A model generated the notes under the pieces. That model ran no database searches. It had not been told where the DNA came from and saw only the letters and a program-made list of their open reading frames with translations. Both the position numbers and the translations under genes were made by a program. Positions 8,501-15,875 of a stretch of 64,000 nt of DNA are shown here, piece by piece. This DNA comes from Flavobacterium psychrotolerans (GTDB lineage: Bacteria; Bacteroidota; Bacteroidia; Flavobacteriales; Flavobacteriaceae), in NCBI RefSeq assembly GCF_003097635.1, contig NZ_QCZI01000009.1, positions 1-64,000 of the forward strand, read 5' to 3'. Position 1 is the stretch's first letter. The number at the start of each line of letters is the position of its first letter.

Positions 8501-9857
8501 AGGATTTTTACCAATGGCGTTATCACACAGTGCTGGTGCAGAAGTGCAAAAACCATTAGCAACGGTAGTAATTGGAGGACTACTATCAGCAACATTTTTG
8601 ACCTTATTTGTATTGCCTTTGCTATATATCATATTCAATACAAAAATTAAAGTAAAGGGAAAATCGATAGCAACAATTTTAGTTATTGGATTGTTTCTTT
8701 CATTTAATAATGGTCAGGCACAATCTCGTAAATCTATTGATGAAGTATTGAGTTTAGGCCTTAAGGATAATTTGCAATACAACATCAATCAATCTCAAAT
8801 TTCAAAAAATCAGCTTCTGATAAAAGGAAATAAGGAATTCCCTAAAACGGGCATCTTTGTGGAAAATGAAGATTTACGCCCTTCGGATAAAACGGGAATT
8901 TGGAAAATCGGTTTGCAACAGAGCTTTTATATGCCACAAGTAAACCAAGCCAAGAAAAATTACTATCGCGAACAAACCAAATACTACGAATTCAATAAAG
9001 AAGTTATCAATACTGAATTGAAAAAAAAGATCCGTTCAGTATATTATCAATTGTGGTATTTACAGGACAAGACGGCTTTGTACCAAAGATTGGACAGCAT
9101 TTACGTCGGATTGTTAAAAACCACAATTCTGAAAGTAAAAACGGGAGAAAGTGCCGGTATCGAAAAAATTTCGGCTAATGTAAAACTGAAAGAAATTGAA
9201 ACCAATATTATCCAGCTTCAAAAAGAAATGCTGGTGCAACAGCAGGCATTAATGCAATTATTGAATAGTTCAGAAGCAATCTTACCACTTTCTAAATCAT
9301 TGGAAAAATTGGAATATGGTTTACAAAGTACGTCAGACAACCATCCAAATCTTCTTCTATTGCAACAAAATGTAGTGATTGCCAATAGTGAAATTGCGAT
9401 ACAAAAAAGCAATCGCTTACCAGAATTTACAGGTAGGGTTTTTTCACAGAAATTATATGGAGTTGAAGATCCGTATAGCGGTTTTTCAATTGCTACTTCA
9501 TTCCCTGTTTTCGGAACTGGAGCCAATAGCAATAAAATAAAAGCAGCCAAAACTGAAAAAGAAATGCAGGAACAACAGCTACAATACCAAACGCAAATAT
9601 TAAAATCTTCTTTGGCGCAACGCCAGACCGAAGTAGAAAAAAGCGTGTCGGGTTTACAATTTTATGAAACTTCGGGTTTGCAACAAGCCGAAGAAATTAT
9701 AAAAGCCGCCAATCAATCCTATCGGGCAGGAGAAATTAGTTACGCCGATTTTTCATTGTATTTGAGCCAAACCATCGAGATACGAAAAAATTATTTGGAC
9801 AATCTAAATGCCTACAACCAAGCCATTATCGAATACAATTATTTCACAAACAAATAA
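5547..9857 (+). CDS. czcA: Heavy-metal RND pump fused to a TolC-like outer-membrane channel
   Basis: 1436 residues, far longer than a plain CzcA/CusA (about 1040). Residues 1-1030 are a heavy-metal RND transporter: first transmembrane helix at 11-30, two large periplasmic loops, and proton-relay motif DFGLIIDGA with D401. The DFG...DGA signature matches divalent-cation (Zn/Co/Cd/Ni) pumps rather than Cu/Ag pumps. Residues about 1041-1058 look like a signal peptide or membrane segment ending GQAQS. The remainder is a TolC/CzcC-type coiled-coil channel. The start is GTG. Cytoplasmic or periplasmic metal would be driven out by proton influx. It is followed 9 bases later by the adaptor gene and then the P-type ATPase gene, which form one operon. 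Confidence 0.93.
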   Translation: MLNKIIHFSINNKFIIGLMTLFLIIWGVWSASKLPIDAVPDITNNQVQIITLCPTLAGQEVEQLVTFPIEQSIANLPDLEETRSISRFGLSVITVVFDDDVNIYFARQLISERLKEATDQIPQGIGTPELGPVSTGLGEVYQYILHPKKGSENKYSAMDLRSMQDWIVARQLNGTPGIAEINSFGGKLKQYEVGVNPNRLKAMGVTIPEIFNALEKNNQNTGGAYIDKKPSAYFIRGVGLVTSLEDVRNIVVKSNPNSVPIFIKDVADVKFGSAVRYGAMTYNGKVDAVGGIVMMLKGANSNEVVQRIKDKMIIIQKSLPDDVIVEPFIDRSTFVNRAISTVEKNLIEGALIVIFVLVLFLGNLRAGLIVASAIPLSMFFALGLMKIFGVSANLMSLGAIDFGLIIDGAVIIVEATLHHLGLRKSTQILTQQEMDNEVFVSASKIRSSAAFGEIIILIVYIPILTLVGIEGKMFSPMAQTVGFAILGALILSLTYIPMMCALFLSKKALSKETLSDKMMKWLQKTYQPLLEKAIKIKYWIIGITVGVFVFSILLFSRMGGEFIPQLQEGDFAFEFKMPLETSLSQSIETSMQASRIAKQFDEVKIVVGKTGAGEVPTDPMPPGATDLMIILKPQSEWKSDRTYDELGDAIEEKLSVIPGVFIEKSQPIQMKFNELMTGIKQDVAIKIFGENLDSLSVYAKKVENVIVNVKGVSSPQVEQVDGLPQINIEYDRLRIANYGLNVEDINSIVSTAFAGKAAGVVYENERKFDLVVRLDSSSRRSIDDVNNLLIPTPTGNQIPLSQVAKVDFKLGPAQISREAGKRRIVIGFNIQDRDVQSVVKEIQDKLAAKVKLPSGYYFTYGGTFENLQKASNRLMIAVPISLLLIFMLLYFTFNSMKQASLIFTAIPMSAIGGVFALLLRGMPFSISAGIGFIALFGVAVLNGIVLVGTFNQLEKEGWNDVIKRVIEGTKIRLRPVLMTATVASLGFLPMALSHSAGAEVQKPLATVVIGGLLSATFLTLFVLPLLYIIFNTKIKVKGKSIATILVIGLFLSFNNGQAQSRKSIDEVLSLGLKDNLQYNINQSQISKNQLLIKGNKEFPKTGIFVENEDLRPSDKTGIWKIGLQQSFYMPQVNQAKKNYYREQTKYYEFNKEVINTELKKKIRSVYYQLWYLQDKTALYQRLDSIYVGLLKTTILKVKTGESAGIEKISANVKLKEIETNIIQLQKEMLVQQQALMQLLNSSEAILPLSKSLEKLEYGLQSTSDNHPNLLLLQQNVVIANSEIAIQKSNRLPEFTGRVFSQKLYGVEDPYSGFSIATSFPVFGTGANSNKIKAAKTEKEMQEQQLQYQTQILKSSLAQRQTEVEKSVSGLQFYETSGLQQAEEIIKAANQSYRAGEISYADFSLYLSQTIEIRKNYLDNLNAYNQAIIEYNYFTNK

Positions 9858-9866
9858 GCTAAAAAA

Positions 9867-11120
9867 ATGAAATCTTTAAAAATAAAATATAAAAATTGCC
9901 TTTTGCTAATTGTCCTTTGCCTATTTCTAATTTCCTGCGGTAATAAAGAGAACAAACCCCAAGAGGAGGAACAAAAAATAGTAAAAGAAGAAGCAGAACC
10001 AACAATTGCTTCACTCACAGCCGAACAAATTAAAACGGTAGACGTTCAATATGGAATTATTGAACAAAAACAATTGACAGCTACACTCAAAGCAAATGGT
10101 GCATTACGAGTTCCAAACAATAACAAAGCAAATGCAACTTCGCTGTATGGTGGTGTAGTTAAAAGCATCAATGTACAATTAGGCGATTTTGTAAAAAAAG
10201 GGCAAGTAATCGCTACAATTGCTAATCCACAATTTATACAGTTACAAGAAGAATATTTGAGTACTGCCAGTAAAATAATCTTTGCGGAACAAGAAGTGGC
10301 CAGACAGAAAGAACTTAACGAAGGTAACGCAGGAGCTTTAAAAAATTACCAAAGTGCCAATGCCGAACTAAAATCAATGCGAACTCGAAGAGCCTCATTG
10401 CAACAACAAATCCAACTGATGGGCATTAACCCAAATAGTTTGAACAATGGAAATTTACGTTCTGCTTTGTCCGTTACAAGTCCTATAAACGGAACCATTA
10501 GTAATGTCTTTTCCAAAATTGGAAGTTATGTTGATGTCTCTTCTCCGGTAGCCGAAATTGTAGATAACTCACAATTACATTTGGATTTGAATGTGTTTGA
10601 AAAAGATTTACCAATGTTAAAAGTTGGACAAATTATTCATTTTAGAATTACCAATAATTCAGGCGAAGATTATAATGCAAAAGTGTATTCAATAGGTGCT
10701 TCTTTTGAAAACGATAGTAAAAGCATACCAGTTCACGCGACAGTTCAAGGCAATAAATCGGGACTAATTGACGGAATGAATATAACCGCAATTGTAAGTT
10801 TGAATGACATTACTACAAATGCAGTCCCTAATGATGCCATTGTCAGTGCAGACGGCAAAGATTATATTTTTGTTGTTACCAATAAACAAGCCGAAGAAGA
10901 AAAACCAGAAGAAGGAGAAGTGGAGAAAGAAACAGAAACAAAAGATAAGAAACAAAAAACAAAAAACACCAATTTTGAAAAAATTGAAGTGGTAAAAGGA
11001 GTTTCAAATATGGGCTATACCGCAATCACTTTAGTTAAAGACATTCCAAGCAATGCTAAAATTGTAACAAAAGGAGCATTTTTTGTAAATGCAAAATTGA
11101 CCAACAAAGGGGAAGAATAA
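9867..11120 (+). CDS. czcB: RND periplasmic adaptor lipoprotein (CzcB/CusB-like)
   Basis: 417 residues with a lipobox (LFLISC near residue 25). A membrane-fusion architecture follows: a lipoyl-like half (VKSINVQLGDFVKKGQVIATI, residues about 93-113), an alpha-helical hairpin with QLQEEYL and repeated Gln/Glu, the second lipoyl half near SPINGTISNVFSKIGSYV, then beta-barrel and membrane-proximal domains. Close to the C-terminus is a long, very charged Lys/Glu insert (about 337-370), unusual in length. The protein bridges the fused RND pump and its channel. It begins 9 bases after czcA and ends 18 bases before the ATPase gene. Confidence 0.9.
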   Translation: MKSLKIKYKNCLLLIVLCLFLISCGNKENKPQEEEQKIVKEEAEPTIASLTAEQIKTVDVQYGIIEQKQLTATLKANGALRVPNNNKANATSLYGGVVKSINVQLGDFVKKGQVIATIANPQFIQLQEEYLSTASKIIFAEQEVARQKELNEGNAGALKNYQSANAELKSMRTRRASLQQQIQLMGINPNSLNNGNLRSALSVTSPINGTISNVFSKIGSYVDVSSPVAEIVDNSQLHLDLNVFEKDLPMLKVGQIIHFRITNNSGEDYNAKVYSIGASFENDSKSIPVHATVQGNKSGLIDGMNITAIVSLNDITTNAVPNDAIVSADGKDYIFVVTNKQAEEEKPEEGEVEKETETKDKKQKTKNTNFEKIEVVKGVSNMGYTAITLVKDIPSNAKIVTKGAFFVNAKLTNKGEE

Positions 11121-11138
11121 ACATCAATCATTAAATAG

Positions 11139-13160
11139 ATGAAACACCAGCACAAATACGATGCAAACGGCAAACAGCTTTGTTGCACATTGGAAGAAAA
11201 AATAAACAGCAAAACCAATAATCAAACAGGATGTTGTTCAACTCATAATGAGCCAGAAAATCATTCTGATGATGACGGTCACGACCATTCAGGTACAGAT
11301 CAAACAATTTTCCAAATGTTTCTGCCAGCAATCATAAGTTTTATATTATTACTTATCGCCATAAATTTTGACAACTATTTTCCACAAACTTGGTTCACTG
11401 GATGGGTAAGAATAGTTTGGTATGCAATCGCTTATTTACCTGTAGGTTTTCCTGTGATTAAGGAGGCTTTTGAAAGCATTCGCAAAGGCGAAATATTTTC
11501 AGAATTTTTACTTATGTGCATTGCAACTATCGGAGCATTTTCAATTGGACAATTTCCCGAAGGTGTTGCAGTAATGTTATTTTACGCTATTGGCGAAATT
11601 TTTCAAACATTAGCAGTTCAACGGGCAAAATCTAATATCAAATTGTTATTAGATCAGCGACCAGATGAAGCAACTATTTTGAAAGACGGAAATGCGACAA
11701 TCAAAAAAGCATCAGAAATAACCATTGGCGAAATCATCCAACTCAAATCGGGTGAAAAGTTAGCTTTGGATGGAAAACTTTTGACGGATAGTGCCACATT
11801 CAATACAGCGGCACTAACTGGGGAAAGCAAACCTGACACCAAACAAAAAGATGAAGTAGTTTTAGCAGGAATGATAAATCTAAACACCATTGCGCAAATT
11901 GAAGTTACAACAGCCTATACTGATAGTAAACTATCAAAAATTTTAGAAATGGTGCAGGAAGCAACAGCCAAAAAAGCACCAACTGAATTGTTTATTAGGA
12001 AATTTGCAAAAATATATACGCCAATAGTTGTGTTTTTAGCAATTGCAATATGCTTGTTACCAATGCTTTTTGTCGATAATTATGTGTTTAGAGATTGGTT
12101 GTATAGAGCATTGGTCTTCTTGGTTATTTCTTGTCCTTGTGCGTTAGTAATCTCAATTCCATTGGGCTATTTTGGCGGAATTGGCTCAGCCAGTAAAAAC
12201 GGAATTCTGTTTAAAGGTTCGAGTTTTCTCGATATGATGGCATCTATTCAAGTGGTTGTTATGGACAAAACAGGTACGCTGACTAAAGGCGTTTTCAAAG
12301 TTCAAAAAGTGGTAGCAGTGGATATTTCCGAAGCCGATTTAGTAAAATTTACAGCAGCATTAGAAACTAAATCAACTCATCCTGTTGGAACCGCCATTAT
12401 AGAATATGCCAAAGGTTCTGAAAAAAATGCAACCGTTACCGATGTGGAAGAAATTGCAGGACACGGACTAAAAGGGAAAGTAGATGGAAACGAAATCTTG
12501 GCAGGAAATGTAAAATTGATGAAGAAATTCAACCTCAGTTATGATGCTGAAATTGACAATACACCTTTCACGATTATCGTTATTGCCATCAATCAAAAAT
12601 ATGCCGGCTATTTTCTAATTGCAGACGAAATCAAAGAAGATGCCAAACAAGCTATCGAAAGTTTGCATAGAATAAATGTAAAAACAGTAATGCTTTCGGG
12701 AGACAAACAAGCCGTTGTTGATGCTGTTGCCAAAGAATTAAATATCGATCAGGCTTATGGCGATTTGTTGCCCGAAAACAAAGTCGAGAAAGTAGAAGAA
12801 CTCAAATCAAAAAACTTAAGAATTGCTTTTGTTGGTGATGGTGTGAACGATGCCCCTGTAGTTGCACTTGCTGATGCCGGAATTGCAATGGGTGGTTTAG
12901 GCAGTGACGCCACTATTGAAACGGCTGATATTGTCATTCAAAACGACCAGCCTTATAAAATATACACAGCAATAAACATCGGTAAAAAAACCAAACAAAT
13001 TGTTTATCAAAACATTGGTTTGGCTTTTGCAGTTAAAGCTATTGTTTTGGTTCTTGGTGCAGGCGGGCTAGCTACAATGTGGGAAGCAGTTTTTGCCGAT
13101 GTTGGTGTAGCACTATTAGCGATATTAAATGCCGTCAGAATACAACGAATGAAGTTTTAA
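11139..13160 (+). CDS. zntA: P1B-type metal ATPase, Zn/Cd/Pb class
   Basis: 673 residues. The usual N-terminal HMA domain is missing. In its place is a tail of about 55 residues with two Cys-Cys pairs (LCC and GCC) and a His/Asp cluster (HSDDDGHDHS). Core motifs are the transmembrane CPC (C332, C334), phosphorylation site DKTGT (D376), the HP of STHPVG, and the hinge GDGVNDAP near residue 567. The last helices contain FADVGVALLAILNA, whose D-x-G is diagnostic for the Zn/Cd/Pb (P1B-2) class, not the Cu class. It should export divalent metal from cytoplasm to periplasm, where the RND pump can expel it. It ends the efflux operon and is followed by a strong terminator. Confidence 0.92.
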   Translation: MKHQHKYDANGKQLCCTLEEKINSKTNNQTGCCSTHNEPENHSDDDGHDHSGTDQTIFQMFLPAIISFILLLIAINFDNYFPQTWFTGWVRIVWYAIAYLPVGFPVIKEAFESIRKGEIFSEFLLMCIATIGAFSIGQFPEGVAVMLFYAIGEIFQTLAVQRAKSNIKLLLDQRPDEATILKDGNATIKKASEITIGEIIQLKSGEKLALDGKLLTDSATFNTAALTGESKPDTKQKDEVVLAGMINLNTIAQIEVTTAYTDSKLSKILEMVQEATAKKAPTELFIRKFAKIYTPIVVFLAIAICLLPMLFVDNYVFRDWLYRALVFLVISCPCALVISIPLGYFGGIGSASKNGILFKGSSFLDMMASIQVVVMDKTGTLTKGVFKVQKVVAVDISEADLVKFTAALETKSTHPVGTAIIEYAKGSEKNATVTDVEEIAGHGLKGKVDGNEILAGNVKLMKKFNLSYDAEIDNTPFTIIVIAINQKYAGYFLIADEIKEDAKQAIESLHRINVKTVMLSGDKQAVVDAVAKELNIDQAYGDLLPENKVEKVEELKSKNLRIAFVGDGVNDAPVVALADAGIAMGGLGSDATIETADIVIQNDQPYKIYTAINIGKKTKQIVYQNIGLAFAVKAIVLVLGAGGLATMWEAVFADVGVALLAILNAVRIQRMKF

Positions 13161-13200
13161 AACAAAAATATTTTAGTTTACTATAGCTAATTATTCTACT

Positions 13201-13244
13201 ATCACAATTGATTATATCTCGATATAATCAATTGTGATTTTTAG
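13201..13244 (+). terminator. Terminator of the Zn/Cd efflux operon, 18-bp perfect stem
   Basis: The arms 13201-13218 and 13221-13238 are perfect complements around a 2-base loop and are followed by a short T-run. It lies 40 bases after the ATPase stop. The stem is unusually long and almost symmetrical, so it could also be a protein-binding palindrome. Confidence 0.8.
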
Positions 13245-13451
13245 TAAGATTTAATGTATTAATTATTAAAATATTATCATAATATTAATTATTTTAGTAC
13301 GTTAATGATTATGCCTTTCAATAACTTATTTACTAAAAATTGAACCCCAAATTAACCCACAATTATTTATTCTTAATGAACAACCAAACTTCGTTAATTT
13401 AGATTGACGATACTATAAAGTGCTTGAAAAACCATCGAAATCACTATTAAA

Positions 13452-13485
13452 TCATTTGAGAATTTACTAGTAAATTTTCAAATGA
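13452..13485. promoter_or_regulatory. 34-bp near-perfect palindrome upstream of the RteC-like gene
   Basis: The two halves, centred between 13468 and 13469 (core ACTAGT), match except for one mismatched pair (13460/13477). It ends 28 bases before the start codon at 13514. A large dyad operator or a hairpin in the leader are both possible. The rest of 13245-13513 holds no gene that I can see. Confidence 0.55.
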
Positions 13486-13513
13486 ACTTAAAGTTCTATA
13501 TTTCTAATCCTAT

Positions 13514-15001
13514 ATGAAGCCAAAATACATTTTAGAAAACTACGATAGAATACTAAAAGAAATCAAAAATCCAAAGATTATTTTCAGTAACGATTTAATG
13601 CCTATTCTAGAAAATTTTGCTTCTGAAAGCTTCCTTATTTACCAAGTAGATTTTATCAAGCAAGATAATACGACAAAATACATTGTCAAAAAACCAATCC
13701 ACAATCTGCATCCAAAAGTTACAAAACTAAATTTCAAGGGAGGTGATGTTGCCGAAGAATTTGAACCATTCATTCCAAAAATACTTGATGAGTTGAACAT
13801 TCCGGAGAAACAAATCAGTTTACGTTGGTGTTCCAAAAATGAGAATGTTTTATATCTTTTGCAAGAATGTGAAATCGAGGATTTATCGCAAGAAAATCGG
13901 TTCTTTCTGTATTGTTATCATTCTCTCAAAAATGAAAATCAGAAAATCAAGAAAATAAATAAAGAACGAGTTTTCAAATTAAAATCAAAAAAACAAATTG
14001 AACAATACATACATCGAAAGCAATATATTCTTGAGAATTTAGCCCATCGATTAGTCAAAGAAATCAATCCAATAAATTCATCCGATCTTTATCAATTTTC
14101 CAATAATTATGATAAAATTGATTGCCTAAAAATTGCCTATATCTATCTTGAAAAATTACTTCGCTTCATAGAAAAAGAATACCGGAATTACCTCAATGTA
14201 AATATTCAAATCCCAAATCGTTCCACTTTGGTCAAAGAATTTGGAATTACAAACAAACTCAAAGAAGTCAAATCACGATTATTAGGAAGCAACATAAACG
14301 ACCAGTTATTAAAATTAGCCTATGAACCACTACTGAAAATTGCAACGATAAACATTCAAGAAAAATTAACATACTATGAATTCAATTATTGTTCAGAATT
14401 TATAACGACACTTTACAAACAGATTAATTTTGCAGATATGTCTGAAGAAACAATCAAAGAATTTCTTTTCGATTTAAACTTCAATTCATTACAGTTTTTT
14501 AAATACTTGACTTTTGAAATTTTACAGGAATTAGAAACGCAAGAAAACAATATCAAAAAAATAGATGTTCTATACCGATTTCTCAAAAATTACAATCAAA
14601 AGCAAAGTAGAAGCATCCTAAAATACAAGGCAAACTTACCTTCATTAAAAGAACAAATTATCAGTTGGATTGAAGAAGAAATCGAATATTTAACCAAGAA
14701 AATTAAACTCGAAGCCAATCAATTTACAAACGTTACTAACAACGATGAAAAGATTAAACTCTTGACTGGTTTATCAGTTGCACAATTAAGTTGTTTTTTC
14801 GGATTATTGATGGAAACAGGAATTATAAAACACAAAAATCAAACAGATGTTTTTCGATTTATTTCAGAAAATTTCAAAACAAATAACACCGAAAAAATTT
14901 CTGTAGATAGTATTAAAGTGAAGTATTATAACGTCGAAAACACTACTAAAAAGGCACTTCGAGAAAAAATAATCGAATTACTGGGGCTCACGAAGTTCTA
15001 A
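13514..15001 (+). CDS. RteC-like regulatory protein (probable)
   Basis: 495 residues, soluble, rich in Lys, Glu, Ile and Asn, with no signal peptide. The C-terminal about 80 residues (LSVAQLSCFFGLLMETGII, then FRFISENFKT and VKYYNVENTT) look like the end of RteC, the CTnDOT protein that controls excision genes in Bacteroides conjugative elements. The N-terminal 200 residues are less familiar. It lies just before the excisionase-like and replication-like genes, as rteC-type genes do. If right, it would activate excision or mobilisation genes. A long palindrome upstream suggests autoregulation. The RteC identity rests on motif recall only; the alternative is an unnamed Bacteroidota element protein. 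Confidence 0.5.
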   Translation: MKPKYILENYDRILKEIKNPKIIFSNDLMPILENFASESFLIYQVDFIKQDNTTKYIVKKPIHNLHPKVTKLNFKGGDVAEEFEPFIPKILDELNIPEKQISLRWCSKNENVLYLLQECEIEDLSQENRFFLYCYHSLKNENQKIKKINKERVFKLKSKKQIEQYIHRKQYILENLAHRLVKEINPINSSDLYQFSNNYDKIDCLKIAYIYLEKLLRFIEKEYRNYLNVNIQIPNRSTLVKEFGITNKLKEVKSRLLGSNINDQLLKLAYEPLLKIATINIQEKLTYYEFNYCSEFITTLYKQINFADMSEETIKEFLFDLNFNSLQFFKYLTFEILQELETQENNIKKIDVLYRFLKNYNQKQSRSILKYKANLPSLKEQIISWIEEEIEYLTKKIKLEANQFTNVTNNDEKIKLLTGLSVAQLSCFFGLLMETGIIKHKNQTDVFRFISENFKTNNTEKISVDSIKVKYYNVENTTKKALREKIIELLGLTKF

Positions 15002-15145
15002 AACTTCTCGCATCATTCGCCAGCCGAAACCAACCATTCCAAGCAATATCTCATCTTCAATCTGGAGTAATGAGATAAGATTTGGAATTTTATGCAATTC
15101 CATAAATCGTTGCAGTTCGGGACTAATTACAGTTTCATTTTTCAT
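14978..15145 (-). CDS. Small protein, 55 aa, convergent with the RteC-like gene
   Basis: An ATG-started frame of 55 codons on the minus strand whose 3' end overlaps the RteC-like gene by 24 bases. The product starts MKNETVISPELQRF, continues with an amphipathic segment (LISLLQIEDEILLGMVGFGW) and ends ELREPQ. Its amino-acid composition is ordinary for a folded small protein, unlike a shadow frame. No family is recognised. In this position it may help control the excision block. It could also be an antisense-overlapping modulator of its neighbour. Confidence 0.5.
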   Translation of the reverse strand: MKNETVISPELQRFMELHKIPNLISLLQIEDEILLGMVGFGWRMMREVLELREPQ

Positions 15146-15222
15146 AATACTATCTTTTTAAGATATACGAAAAAAACCCATTTTGGTATTGGTACAAACA
15201 ACAGCGTGGGACATCGATCACC

Positions 15223-15336
15223 AGCCAAAGAGGTACGACCAAGCACCTACAGCTCCGATAAACCGAGCCCACGCATAGCGTAGGCGAACAGTTTATTTGT
15301 AGAGCTGATTTTGAAATTTGGTCGTTTTCTTTGGCT
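15223..15336. repeat. 114-base imperfect hairpin between element genes
   Basis: Nested complementary pairs occur at 15223-15230/15329-15336, 15236-15242/15318-15324 and 15250-15255/15302-15307, with further pairing (ATAAAC/GTTTAT) inside. Its GC content is higher than the surroundings. It lies in the 424-base gene-free gap before the excisionase-like gene. It may be a structured RNA or a transfer/replication site. I see no gene here. Confidence 0.6.
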
Positions 15337-15489
15337 CGAAATAACTTTCGCAATATATATTTATAGAAGCTTTGCCTCTATTTTGTATTCATTAAGCAAA
15401 TTTAGTCATAATTGTATTAAAATAGCATCCTAAAACACATAAATAAAAAACTTTTTTAATGTGATTGCCTTATTTTGTTGAGATTTGTT

Positions 15490-15507
15490 GGGGGTTCCGT
15501 AACCCCC
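15490..15507. promoter_or_regulatory. Perfect 7-bp stem-loop upstream of the excisionase-like gene
   Basis: GGGGGTT (15490-15496) pairs with AACCCCC (15501-15507) around CCGT. Such a G/C block is conspicuous in this AT-rich DNA. It sits 62 bases before the start codon at 15570. It could be an operator or an RNA hairpin controlling the excision/replication block. Confidence 0.5.
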
Positions 15508-15569
15508 GTAACTGTTTTGGTATTACTTAATTATTTCTCTTTGTCCAAAATATTTAAACCCACAACATT

Positions 15570-15875
15570 ATGGCAATCGAAGTAATTACTCGCGAAGATT
15601 TGAATGAATTCCGTACACTACTTTTAGCAGATTTAAAAGAAATCCTGCAAACCAAAACACAACTCACAAAACAATGGCTCAAATCCAATGAAGTCAAAAA
15701 GTTACTCAACATCTCCTCTGGCACTTTACAAAACCTTCGAGTAAACGGAACCATTACCTACACTAAAATTGGCGGAATTCTATATTATTCCAACGCCGAT
15801 TTAGAAAAACTATTAGAATCAAATAAGGTGGAAGCTTCGCCTAATTTATTCAATCCAAAATGGCTAGTGAGATGA
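15570..15875 (+). CDS. Excisionase-like helix-turn-helix protein
   Basis: 101 residues. After a helical N-terminus (about 1-35), residues 38-90 form a MerR/excisionase-type winged helix: WLKSNEVKKLLNISSGTLQN, then the wing NGTITYTKIGGILYYSNADLEKLLE. Proteins of this type in Bacteroidota elements act as recombination directionality factors or transcriptional regulators. It leads a four-gene run whose members overlap (16 bases with the next gene), with the GC-rich stem-loop upstream. The likely role is to steer the integrase towards excision or to switch on the replication-like genes that follow. Confidence 0.75.
   Translation: MAIEVITREDLNEFRTLLLADLKEILQTKTQLTKQWLKSNEVKKLLNISSGTLQNLRVNGTITYTKIGGILYYSNADLEKLLESNKVEASPNLFNPKWLVR

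Noticed and set aside
5547..9857. Assignment of the RND pump to copper/silver efflux
   Set aside because: The DFG...DGA proton-relay signature and the neighbouring Zn/Cd-type ATPase (FADVG) both point to divalent cations. The copper genes form a separate group 10 kb away.
15092..15353. Two short frames over the 15.2 kb hairpin
   Set aside because: They have no conserved features, overlap each other on opposite strands, and are explained by the imperfect hairpin.
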